From an uncultured Bacteroides sp. (GTDB taxonomy: Bacteria > Bacteroidota > Bacteroidia > Bacteroidales > Bacteroidaceae): a stretch of 64,000 nucleotides of DNA. How positions within the stretch are numbered: the stretch's first letter is position 1; the number at the start of each line of letters is the position of its first letter. A program made the translations under genes and the position numbers. A model generated the notes under the pieces. The model searched no databases, was not told the origin of the DNA, and saw nothing but the letters and a program-made list of their open reading frames with translations. The stretch lies in NCBI RefSeq assembly GCF_937912035.1, contig NZ_CALDPF010000035.1, forward strand, positions 124,001 to 188,000, read 5' to 3'. Shown piece after piece: positions 10,342 through 18,820 of the stretch.

Positions 10342-10404
10342 ATGACAAACTCAATGGTAAATACATTCTTCTGGTGGCGCCACTTACAACTCCAAAAGTC
10401 GTAA
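10342..10404 (+). CDS. trpL: trp operon leader peptide with tandem Trp codons
   Basis: This short frame encodes the 20-residue MTNSMVNTFFWWRHLQLQKS and stops at TAA. The two adjacent TGG codons are at 10372-10377. It sits between the trp promoter and a strong terminator ahead of trpB, which is the arrangement of a translation-coupled attenuator. Ribosomes stalled at TGG-TGG under Trp shortage would cover 10383-10390 and release 10398-10405 for antitermination. The call rests on context and structure, because leader peptides have no conserved sequence. Confidence 0.85.
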   Translation: MTNSMVNTFFWWRHLQLQKS

Positions 10405-10503
10405 GGGCATCAGTCGCGTGTATATACCAAATTTAAAGATATAAGTAATTAAAAAAAAGCAGAGCGGGCTGTCGTACTTTACGGCAGCCCGTTCTGCTTT
10501 TTT
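10383..10503 (+). promoter_or_regulatory. Trp attenuator (alternative RNA structures and terminator)
   Basis: Segment 10383-10390 (CTTACAAC) can pair with 10398-10405 (GTCGTAAG). The same 10398-10405 can instead pair with 10478-10485 (TTTACGGC, including G-U pairs). The latter pairing destroys the terminator, whose stem is GCAGAGCGGGCTGTCG (10459-10474) against CGGCAGCCCGTTCTGC (10482-10497) followed by seven or more T. The stalled-ribosome site is directly upstream. The switching mechanism is inferred; the pairings are seen in the sequence. Confidence 0.8.
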
Positions 10504-10539
10504 GCATTTTCAGAAACAATTAAAAAAAACAATAACGAT

Positions 10540-11724
10540 ATGAAATCTTACCAAGTAAACGAAAAAGGTTATTACGGAGAATTCGGAGGAGCATACATCC
10601 CCGAAATATTGCACAGATGTGTAAGCGAACTTCAGGAAGCGTATTCAAAGGTGCTTGAAGATGAAGGGTTCAAGAAAGAATACGCACAGTTGTTGAAAGA
10701 CTATGTGGGCCGCCCTTCCCCACTCTACCTAGCCAAACGCCTGTCCGAAAAATACGGATGTAAGATTTATCTGAAAAGAGAAGATCTGAACCACACGGGA
10801 GCCCACAAAATCAATAATGCTATAGGTCAGGTGCTGCTTGCCAAACGTATGGGAAAAACCAGAATCATAGCAGAAACGGGAGCAGGTCAGCATGGTGTGG
10901 CTACAGCGACAGTCTGCGCACTGATGGGAATGGAATGCATAGTGTATATGGGAAAAACCGATGTGGAACGCCAGCATGTAAACGTAGAACGAATGAAGAT
11001 GCTTGGAGCTACTGTCTGCCCGGTAACTTCCGGCAACATGACTCTGAAAGATGCTACGAACGAGGCCATACGCGACTGGTGTTGTCATCCTTCTGACACT
11101 TACTATGTGATAGGCTCTACAGTAGGCCCTCACCCCTATCCTGACATGGTGGCAAGACTTCAGTCCGTCATCAGCGAAGAAATCAAAAAGCAGCTCATGG
11201 AACACGAAGGACGCGATTATCCTGATTATCTGATGGCTTGCATAGGCGGCGGAAGCAATGCAGCAGGGACTATATTCCACTATCTGGACGATGAGAGAGT
11301 AAAAATAGTACTTGCCGAAGCAGGTGGACTGGGATTGAACAGCGGTATGTCGGCTGCCACAATCCAACTGGGTAAAATCGGTATTATTCATGGTTTCAAG
11401 ACCCTGGTAATGCAGGATGCAAACGGACAGATTCTTGAACCTTATTCTATCTCTGCCGGTCTGGACTATCCGGGAATAGGTCCCATGCACGCCAATCTTG
11501 CCAAAGAACATCGCGCTACAGTATTGGCTATAAACGATGATGAAGCAATCAAGGCTGCTTATGAACTTACGCTTCTAGAAGGAATAATACCGGCTCTTGA
11601 ATCGGCACATGCTTTGGGAGCTTTAGAAAAAATGAACTTCAAGCCTACAGATATTGTTGTACTTACAGTGTCAGGAAGAGGCGACAAGGATATTGAAACT
11701 TATTTGAAGTATAAGGGTTATTAG
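10540..11724 (+). CDS. trpB: Tryptophan synthase beta chain
   Basis: TrpB condenses indole with serine to give tryptophan, using pyridoxal phosphate. The protein is 394 residues, the usual length. The PLP lysine is in LNHTGAHKINNA (K90), the phosphate-binding loop is GGGSNAAG (~236), and the substrate tunnel region includes AETGAGQHGVATATV. The start MKSYQVNEKGYYGEFGGAYI is typical of the TrpB1 form that pairs with TrpA. It is the first structural gene after the attenuator, an operon order (B-E-G-D-C-F-A) usual in Bacteroides. Confidence 0.97.
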   Translation: MKSYQVNEKGYYGEFGGAYIPEILHRCVSELQEAYSKVLEDEGFKKEYAQLLKDYVGRPSPLYLAKRLSEKYGCKIYLKREDLNHTGAHKINNAIGQVLLAKRMGKTRIIAETGAGQHGVATATVCALMGMECIVYMGKTDVERQHVNVERMKMLGATVCPVTSGNMTLKDATNEAIRDWCCHPSDTYYVIGSTVGPHPYPDMVARLQSVISEEIKKQLMEHEGRDYPDYLMACIGGGSNAAGTIFHYLDDERVKIVLAEAGGLGLNSGMSAATIQLGKIGIIHGFKTLVMQDANGQILEPYSISAGLDYPGIGPMHANLAKEHRATVLAINDDEAIKAAYELTLLEGIIPALESAHALGALEKMNFKPTDIVVLTVSGRGDKDIETYLKYKGY

Positions 11725-11763
11725 TTTTTTAATTCTTATTTTTTAATTCTTAATTATTTAAAG

Positions 11764-13170
11764 ATGAATACAAAATACAAATACACCACCAACCATAAAT
11801 CAATACTGGGCGACCTACATACCCCGGTAAGCACATATCTGAAAGTGCGTGACCTTTTCCCTCAAAGCGTACTTATGGAAAGTTCGGACTATCACGGAAC
11901 GGAAAACAACAAGTCCTTCATCGGCCTCAACCCGATAGCAAGCATAAGCGTCAATCATGGGAAAGCCTTTGCCACTTACCCCGACGGAACTACAGAAGAA
12001 ACTTCTGTAAAGAGTAAGAGAAGCGTGGAAGATGCCATAAATGCCTTCCTCGGACATTTCGGGATAGAAGGTGAATACTCGTCATACTGCGGAGTGTATG
12101 GCTACACCACATTCAATGCCGTCCGCTATTTTGAAAATATAGACGTTCCAGACAGTATAGACGCAAAGAATGACGCACCGGAAATTCTATACATTCTATA
12201 TAAATACCTCATTGTTTTCCACGGATTCAAGAGCGAGATGGTACTGCTCGAACTGCAGTCGCCAGGTGAACAAAGTCATATAGACGAGATAGAAAAAGCC
12301 ATAAACAATCGCAATTTCACGGCATACGAGTTCAGGGCTGTAGGAGAAACCACCAGCACACTGACCGACGATGAACATCGCAAGAACATACGCCTAGGAA
12401 TAAGCCACTGCATGAAAGGCGACGTATTCCAAATTGTAATGTCAAGACGATTTATACAGAGATACAAAGGTGATGACTTCAAGCTCTACCGTGCCTTGCG
12501 AAGCATAAACCCGTCGCCATACCTGTTCTATTTCGATTTCGGAGGATTCAGAATTTTCGGTTCGTCACCTGAAACTCACTGCAAGATTGAGGACGGCATA
12601 GCAAGCATCGACCCGATAGCAGGAACTACCAAAAGGACAGGCAGCAAGGAAGCCGACCGTAAAGCAGCCGAAGCCCTGCTTGCCGATCCAAAGGAGAACG
12701 CCGAGCATGTCATGCTGGTAGATCTGGCAAGAAACGACCTTAGCCGCAACTGCCACGATGTGAAAGTGGATTTCTATAAGGAGCCACAATATTACAGCCA
12801 CGTGATACACCTCGTGAGTCGTGTGAGCGGAAAAGTAAACACCGGAGCCGACGCCGTAAGTACATTCATCGACACCTTTCCGGCAGGAACACTGAGCGGA
12901 GCACCAAAAGTCATGGCAATGCAACTCATAAGCAAATACGAGCCACACAACCGTGGCGTTTACGGAGGATGCATAGGCTTTATCAGCCTGGACGGTAAAA
13001 ACATTAATCAGGCGATAACGATACGCACATTCGTAAGCCGCAACAACGAACTCTGGTTTCAGGCAGGAGGCGGCATAGTGGCAAAAAGCAATGTGGAAAA
13101 CGAATTGCAGGAAGTAAACAACAAACTCGGAGCACTGAGAAAAGCCATCGAACTGGCAGAGAAATTATAA
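11764..13170 (+). CDS. trpE: Anthranilate synthase component I
   Basis: TrpE converts chorismate to anthranilate using ammonia supplied by TrpG. The 468-residue protein carries the Trp feedback-site motif VLMESSDYH near residue 37, the chorismate-binding core IDPIAGTTKRTGS, the HVMLVDLARNDLSR helix, and GTLSGAPKVMAMQLI. These are diagnostic for TrpE/PabB. Position next to trpG and the LMESS motif favour TrpE. It lies 39 bases after trpB. Confidence 0.96.
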   Translation: MNTKYKYTTNHKSILGDLHTPVSTYLKVRDLFPQSVLMESSDYHGTENNKSFIGLNPIASISVNHGKAFATYPDGTTEETSVKSKRSVEDAINAFLGHFGIEGEYSSYCGVYGYTTFNAVRYFENIDVPDSIDAKNDAPEILYILYKYLIVFHGFKSEMVLLELQSPGEQSHIDEIEKAINNRNFTAYEFRAVGETTSTLTDDEHRKNIRLGISHCMKGDVFQIVMSRRFIQRYKGDDFKLYRALRSINPSPYLFYFDFGGFRIFGSSPETHCKIEDGIASIDPIAGTTKRTGSKEADRKAAEALLADPKENAEHVMLVDLARNDLSRNCHDVKVDFYKEPQYYSHVIHLVSRVSGKVNTGADAVSTFIDTFPAGTLSGAPKVMAMQLISKYEPHNRGVYGGCIGFISLDGKNINQAITIRTFVSRNNELWFQAGGGIVAKSNVENELQEVNNKLGALRKAIELAEKL

Positions 13171-13176
13171 TAAATT

Positions 13177-13262
13177 GACAAGGCTTCAGTTACAAGGTAA
13201 CAAGGCTCTCCATCCGGATGGCAACCTTGTCAACTCGTCAACTTGTCATCTCGTCACCTTTA
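13177..13262 (+). repeat. Structured spacer between trpE and trpG
   Basis: The 105-base spacer contains GACAAGG (13177-13183) paired with CCTTGTC (13225-13231), around a perfect palindrome CCATCCGGATGG (13210-13221). It is followed by four near-tandem units of the form CTTGTCAA/CTCGTCAA. This resembles a small mobile-repeat remnant inside the operon; its function is unknown. Confidence 0.6.
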
Positions 13263-13275
13263 AAAAATATCAAAT

Positions 13276-13842
13276 ATGAAAATAGTAATCATAGACAACT
13301 ACGACTCATTCACATACAACCTCAGCCACCTAGTAAATGAACTTGGGGCAGAAGTGACTGTATTCAGAAACGACTGTTTCAGTATGGAAGAACTCGAGGA
13401 GTTCGACAAGATACTCCTCTCCCCAGGCCCGGGAATACCCGAAGAGGCAGGACTACTTCTCGACGTGATACGTACCTACTCCGGACGTAAGCCTATCCTC
13501 GGTGTATGCCTTGGCGAACAGGCCATAGGCGAAGTGTTTGGAGGAAAACTGATAAACTTGAAAGAAGTATATCACGGCATACAAAGCAAAATCCGCATCA
13601 CGGCCGATGACTATATATTCAACGGTCTTCCAGAAGAAATCCCTGTAGGAAGATACCACTCATGGGTTGTCGATAACGATTCTCTCCCCGACTGTCTGGA
13701 AGTGACAGCCGTAAGCGCGGAAGGCTACATAATGGCAATCCGACATAAAGAATACGATGTCCGAGGCATTCAGTTCCACCCGGAATCAGTCCTTACTCCC
13801 GACGGAAAGAAAATGATTGAGAACTGGATTCGAGAAAATTAA
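13276..13842 (+). CDS. trpG: Anthranilate synthase component II (glutamine amidotransferase)
   Basis: TrpG hydrolyses glutamine and channels ammonia to TrpE. The 188-residue class-I amidotransferase shows DNYDSFTYNL at the N-terminus, LLSPGPGIPEEAG, the nucleophile Cys in GVCLGEQAIGE (~79), and the His/Glu pair in QFHPESVLTPDG. Most relatives have His rather than Glu after GVCLG, but this position is not catalytic. The protein could also serve PabB in folate synthesis, as in some bacteria. Confidence 0.95.
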   Translation: MKIVIIDNYDSFTYNLSHLVNELGAEVTVFRNDCFSMEELEEFDKILLSPGPGIPEEAGLLLDVIRTYSGRKPILGVCLGEQAIGEVFGGKLINLKEVYHGIQSKIRITADDYIFNGLPEEIPVGRYHSWVVDNDSLPDCLEVTAVSAEGYIMAIRHKEYDVRGIQFHPESVLTPDGKKMIENWIREN

Positions 13843-13938
13843 AAATTAAGAACCAACGGTCAACGAAGTTAATTAAAAATTAATTCATGCACCAAATTAT
13901 TAATTATTCATTCTTAATTATTTAAAAAAGCTGCTACA

Positions 13939-14934
13939 ATGAAAGAAATACTTAAACGACTATTCAATCATGAGGAACTTACACGCGAGGAAGCATGTTC
14001 GCTCATGAAAAACATAACGGGAGAGAAATACAACAATACCCAGATAGCATCACTCCTCACAGTGTTCCAGATGAGGGGTATAACAGTAGAAGAACTGATA
14101 GGTTTCCGCGAAGCACTCCTCAGCACGCGTGTCAATATAGATCTTAGCGAATACAGACCAATCGACATAGTTGGCACGGGAGGCGACGGCAAGAACACAT
14201 TCAATATCTCCACATGTGCCTGCTTCGTAGTTGCAGGAGCCGGATACAAGGTAGCCAAACACGGCAACTACGGCAGTACCTCCGTGAGCGGAGCAAGCAA
14301 CGTGATGGAGGAACACGGAGTGAAATTCACCAACGACAATTCCCGCCTGAGAAAGTCGATGGAAGAATGCGGAATGGTATATATGCACGCGCCTCTCTTC
14401 AATCCGGCTATGAAGACCGTGGCAGCCGTAAGAAAGGAGCTCGGAGTAAGAAGCATATTCAACCTGCTCGGTCCTCTCGTAAATCCCTGCATCCCGGCAT
14501 ATCAGTTGCTCGGAGTAGCCGACCTTACACTGATGCGCCTCTACACCAACACACTGCAACGTCTTGGAATAGGTTTTGCCGTAGTAAACAATCTTGACGG
14601 ATACGACGAAATATCCCTTACAGACGAGTTCAAGGTGATGACCAACCGCTATGAAACCATCTGCAAACCTTCCGATATAGGTTTCACCATAGCACGCCGA
14701 GAAGAGCTCTACGGAGGAAACACCATCCGCGAGGCAGCAGAGATTTTCGACAATGTGCTGGACAACCGAGCCACAAAGGCACAAACCGAATGCGTACTTA
14801 TAAACGCATCTTTCGCCATACAGGCCATAGAGCCGCAACTTCCGATAGAGGAATGTGTAGCCAAGGCACGCGAATCGCTCGAAAGCGGACGTGCCCTGCA
14901 GACACTCAAGAAATTCATCGAGATAAACCAATAA
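13939..14934 (+). CDS. trpD: Anthranilate phosphoribosyltransferase
   Basis: TrpD transfers phosphoribose from PRPP to anthranilate. The 331-residue protein has the PRPP-binding motif VGTGGDGKNTFNIST (~75-90), the KHGNYGSTSVSGASNVMEEH stretch, and the second metal region DGYDEISL. The 96-base spacer from trpG consists of AT-rich TTAATTATT-type repeats. The gene is co-directional within the trp operon. Confidence 0.96.
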   Translation: MKEILKRLFNHEELTREEACSLMKNITGEKYNNTQIASLLTVFQMRGITVEELIGFREALLSTRVNIDLSEYRPIDIVGTGGDGKNTFNISTCACFVVAGAGYKVAKHGNYGSTSVSGASNVMEEHGVKFTNDNSRLRKSMEECGMVYMHAPLFNPAMKTVAAVRKELGVRSIFNLLGPLVNPCIPAYQLLGVADLTLMRLYTNTLQRLGIGFAVVNNLDGYDEISLTDEFKVMTNRYETICKPSDIGFTIARREELYGGNTIREAAEIFDNVLDNRATKAQTECVLINASFAIQAIEPQLPIEECVAKARESLESGRALQTLKKFIEINQ

Positions 14935-14947
14935 TTACTCCACCAGT

Positions 14948-15757
14948 ATGAAAGAAGATATTCTCACACAGATAATAGCCAACAAGCGCAAGGAAATCAG
15001 CCGGCAAATGGAAGCCGTAAGCATGAAGCAACTCGAAGCCATAGTTGCCATGCGTGAAACACGAGAGCCTTTAAGCCTCAGCCGTTCGATAATGTCATCC
15101 CCCACAGGAATAATATCAGAATTCAAAAGACGTTCCCCCTCAAAGGGCTGGATAAACAGCGAAGCCGATGTCCGGCTGATAACCGGAGGATATGCCGAAG
15201 CCGGAGCTGCAGGACTGTCAGTCCTGACAGACACAGATTTCTTTGGAGGCAACGAAGGCGACCTTCTTAAAGCACGCCTCTCAGCTCCAACCACCCCTAT
15301 CCTGAGAAAAGACTTCATCATATCGGAATATCAGATATTGCAGTCCGTAGCCATTCAGGCTGATGCCATACTGTTGATAGCCGCCGGACTTGAAAAGGAC
15401 GAATGCAAACACCTTGCAGAAATGGCACACAGCCTAGGACTTGAAGTATTATTGGAAATACATTCGGAAGATGAGCTGGAATATACGACGGAGTGTATCG
15501 ACCTCATAGGAGTGAACAACCGAAATCTCGGCAGTTTCCACACTAATATTGAAAACTCATTCCGCCTTGCCGAAAAACTTCCGAAAGGAATACCGCACAT
15601 ATCGGAAAGCGGAATCTCAGGGACAGAAACCATCATCAAACTCCGAAAGTCCGGATACAACGGTTTTCTCATAGGAGAATCATTCATGAAGACTGCAAAA
15701 CCGGCCGGCGCATTGAGAACGCTCATCGAAGAAATGGAAACAGCCCAAAAGCAATAA
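14948..15757 (+). CDS. trpC: Indole-3-glycerol-phosphate synthase
   Basis: TrpC closes the indole ring from CdRP with loss of CO2. The 269-residue TIM barrel is monofunctional, with TrpF separate. It has SEFKRRSPSKGWI (catalytic Lys), LTDTDFFGG, LRKDFIISEYQI, GVNNRNLGSF and ISESGISG, in that order. The start is 13 bases after the trpD stop, suggesting translational coupling. Confidence 0.96.
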   Translation: MKEDILTQIIANKRKEISRQMEAVSMKQLEAIVAMRETREPLSLSRSIMSSPTGIISEFKRRSPSKGWINSEADVRLITGGYAEAGAAGLSVLTDTDFFGGNEGDLLKARLSAPTTPILRKDFIISEYQILQSVAIQADAILLIAAGLEKDECKHLAEMAHSLGLEVLLEIHSEDELEYTTECIDLIGVNNRNLGSFHTNIENSFRLAEKLPKGIPHISESGISGTETIIKLRKSGYNGFLIGESFMKTAKPAGALRTLIEEMETAQKQ

Positions 15758-15777
15758 AACGATTCGATAAAGTTAGC

Positions 15778-15863
15778 GTTACACCTAGGTGTAACGGGCG
15801 TAACACGAACGTGTGACGAGCGAAACACGAGCGTATTACACGCGTGACACGAACGTGTTACGC
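15778..15863. repeat. Array of four palindromic ~21-bp units (CACGnnCGTG type), trpC-trpF spacer
   Basis: The first unit is the perfect palindrome GTTACACCTAGGTGTAAC (15778-15795). Three more units follow at 15798-15818, 15820-15843 and 15842-15863, each with the core GTRACACGAnCGTGTnAC and alternating GCG/CGC edges. A second array of the same family is at 41411-41499. Each unit can fold as a small hairpin. The array sits inside the operon without a T tract, so it is not an ordinary terminator. Confidence 0.85.
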
Positions 15864-15899
15864 CAAATATTACAATACATTTTTAATACATTACAACGA

Positions 15900-16511
15900 A
15901 TGATTATAAAAGTATGCGGCATGAAATATGCCGATAATATAAGAGCATTGGACAAACTGAAACCAGACATGACAGGTTTCATCTTCCACCCTTCCTCCCC
16001 TCGTTTCGCCTATGCAGTTCCGGAACACATGCCATCTTCATCACTATGCGTCGGAGTGTTCGTAAACAGCGAAACAGACTATATATTATATAAAGTAAGG
16101 GAATTCGGCCTCAACCTTGTACAGCTACACGGAAACGAATCGCCTGAACAATGTAGAGACATACGAAACAAAGGCATAAAAATAATAAAATCCTTCTCTC
16201 TAAAGACTGACAATGCCGACACCATAACCGCCCCATACGACGGGCTGTGCCGATACTATCTATTCGACACGCCATGCGCAGCCTACGGCGGATCGGGCAA
16301 GACGTTCGACTGGACTATCACACAAAGCTATCACGGCAAGACACCATTCCTACTAAGTGGTGGAATAAAACCGGAATGCCTGGAGCAGATTTCATCATTC
16401 CGCCATACGTCGTTTGCCGGAATAGACATCAACAGCGGTTTCGAGACAGCTCCGGGACTGAAAGACACCAAAGCAATCGCCGAATTCATAAAACGATTAA
16501 GGACACTATAA
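15900..16511 (+). CDS. trpF: Phosphoribosylanthranilate isomerase
   Basis: TrpF performs the Amadori rearrangement of PRA to CdRP. From the ATG at 15900 the protein is 203 residues. It starts with MIIKVCGMKYADNI, which includes the catalytic Cys, and continues with GFIFHPSSPRFA, LVQLHGNE and LSGGIKPE. A longer frame back to 15813 would translate the palindromic repeats and is rejected. It lies 142 bases after trpC and 14 bases before trpA. Confidence 0.95.
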   Translation: MIIKVCGMKYADNIRALDKLKPDMTGFIFHPSSPRFAYAVPEHMPSSSLCVGVFVNSETDYILYKVREFGLNLVQLHGNESPEQCRDIRNKGIKIIKSFSLKTDNADTITAPYDGLCRYYLFDTPCAAYGGSGKTFDWTITQSYHGKTPFLLSGGIKPECLEQISSFRHTSFAGIDINSGFETAPGLKDTKAIAEFIKRLRTL

Positions 16512-16525
16512 AAACAGATACAACT

Positions 16526-17305
16526 ATGGACAGAATAAACGAACTCTTCAGCAACAAGAAACATAACATTCTCTCAATCTATTTCTGTGCAGGCGCACCT
16601 AAAGCCGACAATACAGCAGAAGTGATAACCTCGCTCGAAAAGAACGGGGTGGATATGATTGAGATTGGAATTCCTTTCAGCGACCCTCTAGCAGACGGTC
16701 CTGTGATTCAGAACGCGTCATACCAGGCACTACGCAACGGAATGACACTGACCGGCCTTTTCGCACAGCTGGAGGGTATCCGCAACACAGTGAGCATACC
16801 TCTCATCCTGATGGGCTATCTCAATCCGATAATGCAATACGGAACAGACTCGTTTTTCGAGAGCTGCCACCGTACGGGAATTGACGGAGTAATCATCCCC
16901 GACCTGCCTTTCGCCGAATACATGCAGTCTGTAAAACCTGTTGCCGAAAAGTATGGTATCAAAGTTATAATGCTCATCACCCCCGAAACATCGGAAGAAA
17001 GAATCCGCCTTATCGACGAGAACACCGAAGGATTTATCTACATGGTATCTTCGGCTGCCGTAACCGGAGCACAGAAAGACTTTGATACTCCAAAACAAGA
17101 ATACTTCAAGAGAATAAAAAACATGAATCTCCGCAATCCGCGTATGATAGGTTTCGGCATTTCCAACCGACAGACATACGAGACAGCAGTAAAAAATGCT
17201 TCAGGATGTATTATAGGAAGCCGTTTCATAACTCTGCTCAATGAGGAAAGCGGAAATACGAATCAGGCAATAGAGCATTTAAAAAAGGACTTGGAAATAG
17301 AATAG
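16526..17305 (+). CDS. trpA: Tryptophan synthase alpha chain
   Basis: TrpA releases indole from indole-3-glycerol phosphate and passes it to TrpB. From the ATG at 16526 (MDRINELFSNKKHN) the protein is 259 residues. It has the catalytic Glu in DMIEIGIPFSDPLADGPVIQ, the catalytic Asp ten residues later, and the phosphate-binding region near the C-terminus (GFGISNRQTYE, GCIIGSRF). A longer frame to 16247 overlaps trpF in another frame and is rejected. It is the last gene of the operon. Confidence 0.96.
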   Translation: MDRINELFSNKKHNILSIYFCAGAPKADNTAEVITSLEKNGVDMIEIGIPFSDPLADGPVIQNASYQALRNGMTLTGLFAQLEGIRNTVSIPLILMGYLNPIMQYGTDSFFESCHRTGIDGVIIPDLPFAEYMQSVKPVAEKYGIKVIMLITPETSEERIRLIDENTEGFIYMVSSAAVTGAQKDFDTPKQEYFKRIKNMNLRNPRMIGFGISNRQTYETAVKNASGCIIGSRFITLLNEESGNTNQAIEHLKKDLEIE

Positions 17306-17344
17306 TTATTCCTGAGCACACAAAAAGAACAACAATATTTAATC

Positions 17345-17380
17345 AGCGTTTAAACGGTATTTAAATACTGTTTAAACGCT
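17345..17380. repeat. 36-bp near-perfect palindrome after trpA
   Basis: AGCGTTTAAACGGTATTT is matched by AAATACTGTTTAAACGCT with one G-T mismatch and no loop. No T tract follows, so it may act as a cruciform, protein-binding site or weak terminator. The rest of the 363-base gap before ansA is AT-rich and shows nothing except the promoter below. Confidence 0.8.
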
Positions 17381-17606
17381 AAATAAATACTATTATTTCA
17401 TCCCATTATAAACAGTAAAAACACAAATTTTAGTTTTTTTATCATAACATCAACCGTAAAACATATAATTGATTTGTCTATCATATTAAACAAATACAAG
17501 CCTTATGACTTTACAAATAGAAACCAAACAATGGATGTTTCCAGCATAAAACAATAAAACCTATAGAAAATAGAAAGTTTCTATGGATAAATTAAGTAGA
17601 TTAACA

Positions 17607-17638
17607 TTTTTAAATAAGATACAAACTTCATATCTTTG
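17607..17638 (+). promoter_or_regulatory. Putative ansA promoter
   Basis: TATCTTTG at 17631-17638 is a perfect -7 box, 31 bases before the ansA ATG. TTTT at 17607-17610 is a weak -33 match at 20-base spacing. Confidence 0.55.
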
Positions 17639-17668
17639 TATCGAATATAAAGATACATTAACTGCATT

Positions 17669-18718
17669 ATGATTAAACCGGATTACCCGTCAGTCCTGCT
17701 TATATATACAGGAGGAACCATAGGAATGATAGAAAACCCTGAGACAGGGGCACTAGAAGCATTCAATTTCGATCAGTTACAGGAAAATGTTCCAGAACTG
17801 AAAAGATTCAACTATCGTATTTCGTCATACCAATTCAATCCTCCTATCGACTCGTCTGATATGGAGCCTTCACTTTGGGCAAAACTGGTAAAAATAATAG
17901 ACTATAACTACGACAATTTCGATGGATTCGTTATACTGCACGGTACAGACACCATGGCATATACCGCTTCGGCACTCAGTTTTATGCTTGAGAATCTGAG
18001 CAAGCCTGTCATCCTTACCGGTAGCCAGCTGCCTATCGGAGTTCTACGTACAGACGGTAAGGAAAACCTCATAACATCAATAGAAATTGCCGCCGCAAAA
18101 CATCCGGACGGAACAGCCATAGTACCCGAAGTATGTATTTTCTTCGAGAACCATCTGTTAAGGGGAAACCGCACAACAAAAATCAATGCAGAAAATTTCA
18201 ATGCCTTCCGTTCGTACAACTATCCTGCACTTGCCACTGCGGGCATACACATAAAATATGAATATGACAAAATAAAGAAAGTACAACCCGGAGTGCCCAT
18301 GCACCCTCATTATGTGTTCGACACCAACGTCCTGGTTTTGACAATATTCCCTGGAATACAGGAAAAACTGGTACGTACTGTACTCAACACTCCAGGACTG
18401 AAAGCTGTTGTACTGAAGACATACGGATCGGGAAATGCACCACAAAAAGAGTGGTTCATAAAATTACTGGCCGAAGCTACACGTAACGGAATTGTAATAG
18501 TTAATATAACACAATGTCAGACAGGAATGGTTGAAATGGGACGTTACGAAACCGGACTCCATCTTCTTGACGCAGGAGTGATAAGCGGCTATGACGCTAC
18601 TGTAGAGAGTGTTTTGACAAAACTCATGTTCCTGCTCGGACATGGACTGAGTCCTCGTGAAGTAAGAAACGAGATGAGCCGTTCAATAGCAGGAGAATTC
18701 ACAAAACCGGTATTGTAA
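17669..18718 (+). CDS. ansA: Cytoplasmic L-asparaginase (type I)
   Basis: The enzyme hydrolyses asparagine to aspartate and ammonia. The 349-residue protein has no signal peptide. The first catalytic Thr is in LIYTGGTIGM (~10-15), and the second Thr-Asp is in ILHGTDTMAYTASAL (~90). SQLPIGVLRTDGKENL and the C-terminal YGSGNAP and QCQTGMVEMGRYETG segments complete the fold. Length and lack of secretion signal fit the type I enzyme. Confidence 0.93.
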   Translation: MIKPDYPSVLLIYTGGTIGMIENPETGALEAFNFDQLQENVPELKRFNYRISSYQFNPPIDSSDMEPSLWAKLVKIIDYNYDNFDGFVILHGTDTMAYTASALSFMLENLSKPVILTGSQLPIGVLRTDGKENLITSIEIAAAKHPDGTAIVPEVCIFFENHLLRGNRTTKINAENFNAFRSYNYPALATAGIHIKYEYDKIKKVQPGVPMHPHYVFDTNVLVLTIFPGIQEKLVRTVLNTPGLKAVVLKTYGSGNAPQKEWFIKLLAEATRNGIVIVNITQCQTGMVEMGRYETGLHLLDAGVISGYDATVESVLTKLMFLLGHGLSPREVRNEMSRSIAGEFTKPVL

Positions 18719-18762
18719 CACAATTGTAATATTTATTTCACACATCAGTAATAAAATCGCAT

Positions 18763-18770
18763 CATCTTTG
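18763..18770 (+). promoter_or_regulatory. Possible -7 box for rprY
   Basis: CATCTTTG is one base off the TAnnTTTG consensus and lies 51 bases before rprY. No good -33 element is seen, so confidence is low. Confidence 0.3.
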
Positions 18771-18820
18771 CACCTGAAAATAATATTGAATACATTTGTG
18801 AAACAATAAATAAAGGCATT

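Noticed and set aside
10729..11511. A 260-codon frame antisense to trpB
   Set aside because: It covers the conserved trpB coding region, has no promoter or family likeness, and is a reverse-frame shadow.
13276..13842. TrpG with Glu after GVCLG as a possible loss of function
   Set aside because: The nucleophile Cys and the His/Glu pair are intact, and the residue after GVCLG varies among class-I amidotransferases.
14050..14931. A 293-codon frame antisense to trpD
   Set aside because: It is a shadow of a conserved gene; Cys/Tyr-rich nonsense composition.
15778..15863. Repeat array as a possible CRISPR
   Set aside because: Units are contiguous ~21-bp palindromes without unique spacers, and no cas gene is present.
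15813..15899. N-terminal extension of trpF
   Set aside because: It also runs through palindromic repeats; MIIKVCGM is the family start.
16247..16525. N-terminal extension of trpA by 93 codons
   Set aside because: It overlaps the end of trpF in another frame; family alignment supports the start MDRINELF at 16526.
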